NCBI RefSeq assembly: GCF_017918235.1
Contig: NC_090591.1
Coordinates: 191,001 to 255,000 of the forward strand
Length of the DNA stretch: 64,000 nt
Direction of reading: 5' to 3'
DNA from: Porcisia hertigi
Taxonomy: Eukaryota > Euglenozoa > Kinetoplastea > Trypanosomatida > Trypanosomatidae
Shown here: positions 58,774-64,000 of the stretch, piece after piece
Layout: each line of letters starts with the position of its first letter
Position numbering within the stretch: the stretch's first letter is position 1
Notes under the pieces: generated by a model
Databases searched by the model: none
The model's input: the letters and a program-made list of their open reading frames with translations, nothing else
What the model was told of the DNA's origin: nothing
Translations under genes and position numbers: made by a program

Positions 58774-59400
58774 ATGTCTACCGCGAAGAAAGGTACCCAC
58801 GCAGGGAGAAGCAAGTCAGCCAAAGCGAATGCCTCCTGTTCCCCACCGGGCGCAGATGTAATGCACGGCGCCACAGCATCGCCGTTTACGCCCGCGGCGC
58901 TCCTCGAGGTGCCGTCGGAGTACAGACAGCAGCTACGCCAGGCGTTCGATAAGTTTGACGACTCCGGGAAAGGTATTATCCCTGCGCACGAGGCTGTAGT
59001 TGCTCTTTACGCCCTTGGCTACGATGTGGACCGTGCAGAGCTGCAGCAGCTGCTGCAGGAGATTGGCGCTGCCGGCGCTGAGTCAATTGACTTCAACGAT
59101 TTCTACAGCATCCTGGTGCTCAAGATGGGGAAGAAGGAGAGTAAGATAGAGTCCGTGCGCGCGTTCAAACAGATGGACCGCGATGACAAGGGATATATTG
59201 GCCTCGAAGATCTGCGCGCCATGGCTGACGCGCTGCATATGAACATGACCGACGATGAACTCGCCGAAATGATCCAGTTCGCCCGCTCTGTGGGGTACCA
59301 CGCTCCCGCACAAGGACAGTCAGAGTTCGATGCAAGGGATACACTGGCTGTTTCGGAGGCAGAGTATTTGCGTTTGATGAAGCGAGCAAACATATATTGA
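58774..59400 (+). CDS. Centrin-like EF-hand protein
   Basis: A 208-residue protein with a polar, basic N-terminal tail (about 50 residues) and four EF-hand units. EF1 (FDDSGKGIIPAHE) and EF3 (MDRDDKGYIGLED) keep Asp at position 1 and acidic residues at 12 but have Lys at position 5. EF2 (around GAAGAESIDFND) and EF4 are degenerate, and EF4 carries an insert (VGYHAPAQGQSEFDARD). The central helix region and LRQAFDKFDD resemble centrins/caltractins, found at basal bodies. Weak Ca binding is therefore likely. The start was set at the first ATG; the frame upstream uses TTG. Confidence 0.87.
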   Translation: MSTAKKGTHAGRSKSAKANASCSPPGADVMHGATASPFTPAALLEVPSEYRQQLRQAFDKFDDSGKGIIPAHEAVVALYALGYDVDRAELQQLLQEIGAAGAESIDFNDFYSILVLKMGKKESKIESVRAFKQMDRDDKGYIGLEDLRAMADALHMNMTDDELAEMIQFARSVGYHAPAQGQSEFDARDTLAVSEAEYLRLMKRANIY

Positions 59401-59502
59401 CTGGATCAACAAGGAATAGTGAAGAGGGGGGCCTATCCTTTCGAGAAATTTTGGTGTCATAATCACGCGGGCTCCGACTGTTTTTGATATCTTATTTTGA
59501 TT

Positions 59503-59562
59503 GCTGCTGCTGTTGCCGCTGCTGCTGTTGCCGCTGCTGCTGTTGCCGCTGCTGCTGTTGCC
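59503..59562. repeat. Tandem 15-bp repeat (GCTGCTGCTGTTGCC x4)
   Basis: Four exact tandem units of GCTGCTGCTGTTGCC. The opposite strand could encode SGNSS-type repeats, but no gene is expected on that strand. Confidence 0.95.
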
Positions 59563-59803
59563 GCTGTTATGCCGAGCAGCAACAAAAATTAGGCATGCAT
59601 GTTGATAGGAAGGAAAGTCAAAGGGTAAGCGAGATGCATCGCAAGGCAGCCGCGTGGTGAAAGGCAGCGTATGCAAACACAAGGCGGAGGTGGCGGCATA
59701 CCTCCCCTCACATGTATATTACAACAAGCACTCTGCATCGAATATCAAAGGAGGAAGGAAAAGCTGTGCCAGTAAAAGGTGCGTAATATCGCAGGTGGTT
59801 TCG

Positions 59804-59843
59804 GGTGCAGGGGGGCGACCGGGCCCGGTCGCCCCCCTGCACC
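59804..59843. repeat. Perfect 40-bp palindrome
   Basis: The left arm (59804-59823, GGTGCAGGGGGGCGACCGGG) is the exact reverse complement of the right arm (59824-59843), with no spacer. It is GC-rich and could form a cruciform in DNA or a strong hairpin in RNA. Partial, imperfect matches continue outside it (GTAAAAGGTGC at 59772 against the complement of the sequence near 59841-59851). Confidence 0.97.
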
Positions 59844-60738
59844 GTTTTACCTCTTCTGTTCGTCTACGGTCCTGCTTCAAAAGACGCGATCGTCACCTAC
59901 TCAGCACTGTCACTTGGCGAGAGGACGCGCTTTCGATCTTCTCAAGAAAAGTGTTACAAACACAAAGGGTGGAGGGGGTAGGCAAAAGAGGCCATCTTTC
60001 TTCCTGCGCCCTCTATCGGTGTCTTTTCAAGCAAATGGAAGTACTTTGCGGGCGACAACCTCTCGGCGCTGTGACGCTTCAGACTTCGCCTTCCCCCTCT
60101 TTGTAGATCCCTGATGCATCCAACTCCCCCTTTAGCACTTGGCGTCTATCATGGTTGTCTTCTTCTTTCTCGCTTTGCTCTTGTGTTGCACTCTCTTCGG
60201 TTAGCCATCGTGGTGCGGGCTTTGTTCGGCCATGCCGTACTGGGCACCACTCCACTCCTCTCCCGCGCATGCTTTCTTGCTCTCTCTCTCTTTCTACCGC
60301 TTCCTGCGCACCCACTGGGCGCGGACTAACATTACCGCTCTTTTCACAATTTTGCTGGGAACACGTGGAAGCATGCAACACATATTAAAAACGGATCACC
60401 TCCATCTTCCCTAACACAAGAGAGGGAGCGGAGTTGTGTAGTGGCCCAATATCGCACAATCGGGCAGAGGAGAAGGGTTGACTCCTTCACTGGCGTATAA
60501 GTGTTTGTGCGCGTGCGTGCGTGCCTCTCTCTTTCTGCTCTGCTTGTTCGAGCCGAACGAGTCGTACTTTTCAGACAGGTCTACTGCCTCTTTATCCGTA
60601 GCTCACTCTGAGGGTAGAAGTTAGCTGTACCCGTTGATTGCACGTGTAACTCCCATCACACCAACAGACACAGACGTTGAGGTGCTCCACTTCTCTGTTG
60701 TGCGGTTTACCGAGCCGCAAGCGTATAGCTTCGCAAGT

Positions 60739-61650
60739 ATGTCCCTCTTTGGTCTCTCCTCCTACTTTCTATGGACACAGAAGGGGCAGACAGTGCTGCC
60801 ACTGGTGCGGGGGAGCGGCTTCCTCATGGCATTCGAGCAGTTAAACACATTCTACAGCTATCACATCATCTCCGCTGCCCACGTCACGTGCCCAGTTAGG
60901 CATCGAAGGGTATACGGGGACACCATTGGACTCAAAGCGATCGGGGAGCGGCATATTAGCACCCGCTTGCTCATTCCAGATACGTCCACACATAAAGTTA
61001 GCAGATCTTTCGATTTGGAGTTTAGGCAGCAGTACATGCCCAATACCGATGTTGCCTCACTGCGTCTGTCTCAAGAGAAGCAGTTCAAGGAGGTGATGCA
61101 GCCGTCACAGGGCAACAGCACCAGCTCCGAGTCTTCGTTGCAGGTCATCAATCCGGATCTGGACCACATCGAAGAGGGAGATGAGCTGATCTTATGTGGC
61201 ATGCAGACCGAGGAGGAGCGGGCAAACCCCAACGACGACGGACTGAAGCTAACACCGACGTGCTTGGCTGCCACATGCAAGGCAGCTTTAGTATCGCTCG
61301 ACTACGGTACTGTCTTGTTAGCATCTATCGATGGCCCCGCAGAGGAAACGACGACGAGTAGTGCGAGCAGCAATGCAACTTTTGCCAGTGCTCCTGTGAC
61401 AGTGCCCCCGCTTCCGTTGAGCATGTGCGGAGGCCCGGTACTGCGCCGCTCATCTGGAAAGTGTGTCGGTGTGATCGTGGCGCGTGTGATGAGGAACGCG
61501 CCTCCACGGGATCCGCAGTCTGCCTCACTCTACCATGATCCGTATCTGGACATCTCTGAACACATTGCCCTCCACGCGCACTGGCCGCTAGATGTCGCTT
61601 TTGTGCCCATTGGCGAGTTCTACGGCGCTCTTCGTCGCAGTGAGCTCTAG
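60739..61650 (+). CDS. Chymotrypsin-fold-like protein with His-Asp-Cys arrangement
   Basis: A 303-residue protein with the landmarks of a trypsin/chymotrypsin-type fold. GSGFLM precedes IISAAHVT with the His at 48, NTDVASLRL has Asp at 104 (compare trypsin NNDIMLIKL), and SMCGGPVLRRSSGKCVGVIV has Cys at 230 where trypsin has the nucleophile Ser in GDSGGP. A Thr/Ser-rich insert lies at 204-222. If active, it would be a Cys protease of chymotrypsin fold; it may equally be inactive. An acidic loop at about 145-170 is present. No signal peptide or TM seen. The ORF extends upstream through TTG only; 60739 is the first ATG. I do not know a named family. Confidence 0.75.
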   Translation: MSLFGLSSYFLWTQKGQTVLPLVRGSGFLMAFEQLNTFYSYHIISAAHVTCPVRHRRVYGDTIGLKAIGERHISTRLLIPDTSTHKVSRSFDLEFRQQYMPNTDVASLRLSQEKQFKEVMQPSQGNSTSSESSLQVINPDLDHIEEGDELILCGMQTEEERANPNDDGLKLTPTCLAATCKAALVSLDYGTVLLASIDGPAEETTTSSASSNATFASAPVTVPPLPLSMCGGPVLRRSSGKCVGVIVARVMRNAPPRDPQSASLYHDPYLDISEHIALHAHWPLDVAFVPIGEFYGALRRSEL

Positions 61651-61704
61651 AGGAACAGGAGGGAAGGGTGACGTGGTGGTTGTGTGTATCTGCTTGTGCG
61701 CATG

Positions 61705-61736
<32 letters not shown>

Positions 61737-61972
61737 CTTCACGGCCACGCGTCTCATGGCAGACCCGGCGTTTTTTTCTGCCTTGCAAATTTCAAGCCGA
61801 GGTTTGGAACGACGCAGTAAAAAAAAAAAACTTATGGGGAGGTGCAGTTCGCGCATGCAGTGTCAACCGCGTCTGACTGCGCCGAGGAGGCCGGCCAATG
61901 TGGTGTGCGTATCGCTGTGTGCATTTCAGGTGGTGTTCGGGTGAGCGTTACTGTGTGTGTGTGTGCGTGTGT

Positions 61973-62133
61973 GTGTGCTGTTTGAGTGAGGTGCCGTGCG
62001 CAGATGCCCGATTTGGGCACTGCTATACATTGCACGTGTGCCCCGGCTCTGCACGGCGCGACGAAGCGGCAATAGACCGGAGGGGAGGGTAGAGTGTTTC
62101 GTTTGACTCATGCACAGCAGCGGAATGGACACA
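61973..62133 (+). repeat. 161-bp near-identical copy of a SIDER-like tail
   Basis: Matches 52722-52882 with no gaps and, by eye, one substitution (near 62100). Both copies are preceded by GT simple sequence, and the sequence further 5' is unrelated, so this is a 5'-truncated copy or a recent conversion tract. It lies in the putative 3' UTR of the chymotrypsin-like gene. Confidence 0.9.
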
Positions 62134-62468
62134 ATAGGAAAGTATAGCGAGAAGGCCGCGTTGCTCTAATCCTCATCTTCTCTTTGTTTATCTGCACTCT
62201 CCTTACCAACCAGTTTTTCTCTCTCCCCCTCTCTTCCCCTCTCTCCATACGCACACGTGGACATGGCGGGTACTTGCGCTTACTATTCTCTCCTTCCCCC
62301 CTCCTTGTTTTCCCTTCCCCCCTTCGTGTCTCTGTGCACGGCCTCCGTGCAAACGCAGATATATTTGAGAGAAATTCGAGGCTAAACCTCTTTCTTAGTC
62401 ATATCCACGGAAGGCCTGAACGAAAGCCTCACGGGCATCTCTTTTCCCGCTGTCGTTTTTCTTAACAC

Positions 62469-62470
62469 AG
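62469..62470 (+). promoter_or_regulatory. Probable spliced-leader acceptor of the kinesin gene
   Basis: A T-rich tract (62452-62462) leads into CTTAACACAG ending at 62470. The ATG is 24 nt downstream, with an A-rich leader. Confidence 0.5.
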
Positions 62471-62494
62471 AAGGCGTGCAACAAAAAAAAAAAG

Positions 62495-64000
62495 ATGGTG
62501 AGGAAGAACCCCGGGGCGGAGAACATCCGCGTCGTCATTCGCTGCCGCGACATCCTCCCCTACGAGGCGGAGCGCGGTGACAAAGCGCTCGTGCGGCTTG
62601 ACTTGGCCACAAACCAAGTCGTGGTGCAGCACCCCATTGGTGACGCCGACGTGTTCGCCTTCGATGCTGTCTACAACAACTCCTTCGCCCAGCGCGACAT
62701 CTTTCTGCAGGAAGTACAGCCTCTTGCGGATGCAGTGCTCCAAGGCTACAATGCCACTGTCTTTGCCTACGGTCAATCCGGCTCCGGTAAGACGCACACG
62801 ATGACGGGTAAGCTGAGCCAACGAGATATGTGGGGTATGATGCCGCAGGTTGTGGACTACCTCTTCTCAGAGATCAAAAAACTTACGTCTTCCACGAAAA
62901 CCTTCAAGGTGAAGGTGTCCTACGTGGAGCTGTACAATGGGAGGTCTCGCGACCTGCTCTCGTCAAAGCAGGTAAACCTAGAGATCAAGCAAAACATGGC
63001 AAAGAATTTTTACGTCAAAGGTGCGGAGCTGCCCGAGGTGACGAGCTTCCAGGAGGCGATGAAGTGGTTTAATGCCGGTACCGAGAGGCGGCAGACAGCT
63101 TCCACCGACCTCAACGATACAAGCAGCCGCAGCCATTCACTCTTCACTGTGCAGATTGAGCACTTCGACTTCGAGAACGACCCGTGCTCGCCGATCGTCA
63201 TGACGAGCAAGATCAACGTGGTGGACTTGGCCGGCTCCGAAAAGCTTAGCAAGACTAACGCAACTGGCGATACGGCAAAGGAGGGATGCAACATCAATCT
63301 ATCCCTGTCTGCACTGGCGACGGTAATCGACACCATCGTGAAGGGGGCAAAACACATTCCGTATCGCGGCTCGCCACTGACAATGCTGCTGAAGGATTCC
63401 CTCGGCGGCAGTGCCAAGACGGTCATGTTCGCGAATATCGGGCCGTCCGACAAGAATCTCTCTGAGACCATCTCAACCCTGCGTTTTGCGCTACGGGCAA
63501 AGCAAATCGAGAACAAGCCCATCAAGAATATGGACCCGAAGGACGCCCGAATCCAGGACCTGATGGACCAGATAGAGGAGCTTAAGAGGCGGCTTGGAAA
63601 CGTCGATCTGAACGTCGAAGATAGTCTTCGTCAACGCATCGAGGAGCTCGAGGTCGAGAACTCCGATCTCCGGGGCGGTGGCGAGAAGAACAACATCGAG
63701 CTCGAGGAGCGGAACCGCTCTCTGCTGGCCCAGATCGAGGAGAAGGAGAGGGTGGTGGCGGAGCACCAGCAGAGGATTCGTGAGGGGATGGAGCGGCTTG
63801 AGATGTTGGAATTGAGCCTCTCGAACGAGTCCTGCCGGTTGCGCAATCTTCGGCTCGCCAACATCAATTTCCTCAAGCGTGTGTGCACCGATGAGCAGCT
63901 GCGTGGGATTCGGAAGCAGATGTCTTCCATCAAGGCGGCCAAGGAAAAGCCTGACGACTGGGATGTGGAGGAGATTGGTGTGTACCTCAATGGCTTTGCT
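62495..64000 (+). CDS. Kinesin with N-terminal motor domain (partial, runs off the window)
   Basis: The first 502 residues of a kinesin; no stop before the window end. The motor spans about 10-345. IRVVIRCR (11-18), P-loop GQSGSGKT (93-100), switch I NDTSSRSH, switch II VDLAGSEK, and LRFALRAKQIENKP (end of motor) are all canonical, so ATPase and microtubule binding should be intact. The remainder is a heptad-rich coiled coil for dimerisation, broken by a Gly/Glu patch. The sequence resembles kinesin-2/KRP85-type motors, often tied to flagellar transport, but trypanosomatids have many lineage-specific kinesins, so the subfamily is not settled. Confidence 0.92.
   Translation, partial: MVRKNPGAENIRVVIRCRDILPYEAERGDKALVRLDLATNQVVVQHPIGDADVFAFDAVYNNSFAQRDIFLQEVQPLADAVLQGYNATVFAYGQSGSGKTHTMTGKLSQRDMWGMMPQVVDYLFSEIKKLTSSTKTFKVKVSYVELYNGRSRDLLSSKQVNLEIKQNMAKNFYVKGAELPEVTSFQEAMKWFNAGTERRQTASTDLNDTSSRSHSLFTVQIEHFDFENDPCSPIVMTSKINVVDLAGSEKLSKTNATGDTAKEGCNINLSLSALATVIDTIVKGAKHIPYRGSPLTMLLKDSLGGSAKTVMFANIGPSDKNLSETISTLRFALRAKQIENKPIKNMDPKDARIQDLMDQIEELKRRLGNVDLNVEDSLRQRIEELEVENSDLRGGGEKNNIELEERNRSLLAQIEEKERVVAEHQQRIREGMERLEMLELSLSNESCRLRNLRLANINFLKRVCTDEQLRGIRKQMSSIKAAKEKPDDWDVEEIGVYLNGFA

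Larger units (their letters stand above)
59401..60738. other. Spacer with palindrome and CTG-type repeat
   Basis: It holds a four-unit 15-bp repeat (59503-59562), a perfect 40-bp palindrome (59804-59843) and T/C-rich sequence from 60140 to 60310. No gene seen; the 150-codon frame at 59654 crosses the palindrome and does not look like protein. Confidence 0.55.
61651..62494. other. Spacer before the kinesin gene
   Basis: A (GT)n tract (61709-61736), A-run (61819-61830), the near-copy of the SIDER tail (61973-62133) and pyrimidine tracts (62215-62335). The acceptor at 62469-62470 serves the kinesin gene. No gene seen. Confidence 0.6.

Noticed and set aside
59320-59682. Minus-strand ORF with SGNSS repeats
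   Set aside because: Produced by the 15-bp tandem repeat, on the strand opposite to the cluster.
1-64000. CRISPR arrays, bacterial operons, LTR or virus-like elements, intact LINEs
   Set aside because: No spaced short repeats, no reverse transcriptase, integrase, capsid or transposase motifs were seen in any frame.

Overview
The window looks like a chromosome-internal stretch of a trypanosomatid of the Leishmania/Leptomonas type. The genes are intronless and packed head to tail in two long one-strand clusters, and the spacers carry polypyrimidine tracts followed by AG, as expected for spliced-leader trans-splicing. The spacers are also full of (GT)n and poly-C/poly-G runs. Almost every protein is a recognisable kinetoplastid type. 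From memory, RPS2, a Ros3-type CDC50 protein and profilin lie close together on Leishmania chromosome 32, so I suspect a chromosome-32-like region, but I could not check this.

Left cluster (minus strand, 17694 down to 899): a hypothetical protein, a small possible beta-grasp protein, an Rtf2 homologue, a large LRR protein, an aldo-keto reductase, RPS2, a WW/DUF1279 mitochondrial protein and RPL17. A 1.13-kb repeat occurs twice in direct orientation (6104-7229 and 13188-14319, about 98% identical by eye). It brackets the aldo-keto reductase and LRR genes and lies in the putative 3' UTRs of the reductase and Rtf2.

Divergent strand-switch region (17695-19636): the probable Pol II start for both clusters. 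It has poly-C, poly-G and GT-rich blocks and two decayed-looking reading frames. The sequence from about 14.3 to 24 kb is visibly more AT-rich than the rest.

Right cluster (plus strand, 19637 to the end): Rab4, a hypothetical, a CDC50/Ros3-like flippase subunit, profilin, a Cys-rich mini-protein, a basic probable mitochondrial protein, a TauE/SafE-type transporter, a quadruple-CX9C protein, a DDX52/ROK1-like helicase, a nuclear-looking hypothetical, a membrane J-protein, a coiled-coil hypothetical, a SEH1-like WD40 protein, a Cys/His-repeat RGG protein, AMMECR1, a dual-specificity/PTPDC1-like phosphatase, a 2H phosphoesterase, a centrin-like EF-hand protein, a chymotrypsin-fold protein with Cys at the nucleophile position, and the 5' part of a kinesin. 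SIDER-like retroposon remnants occur in the plus-strand spacers at about 23.9, 52.3 and 62.0 kb.

Start codons were set at the first in-frame ATG, preferably downstream of a plausible splice acceptor. The most unusual items are the direct repeats bracketing two genes, the H-D-C chymotrypsin-like protein, the tandem twin-CX9C protein, the four-repeat Cys/His RGG protein and a perfect 40-bp palindrome at 59804-59843. I found no tRNA, rRNA, CRISPR array, LTR element or intact transposon.
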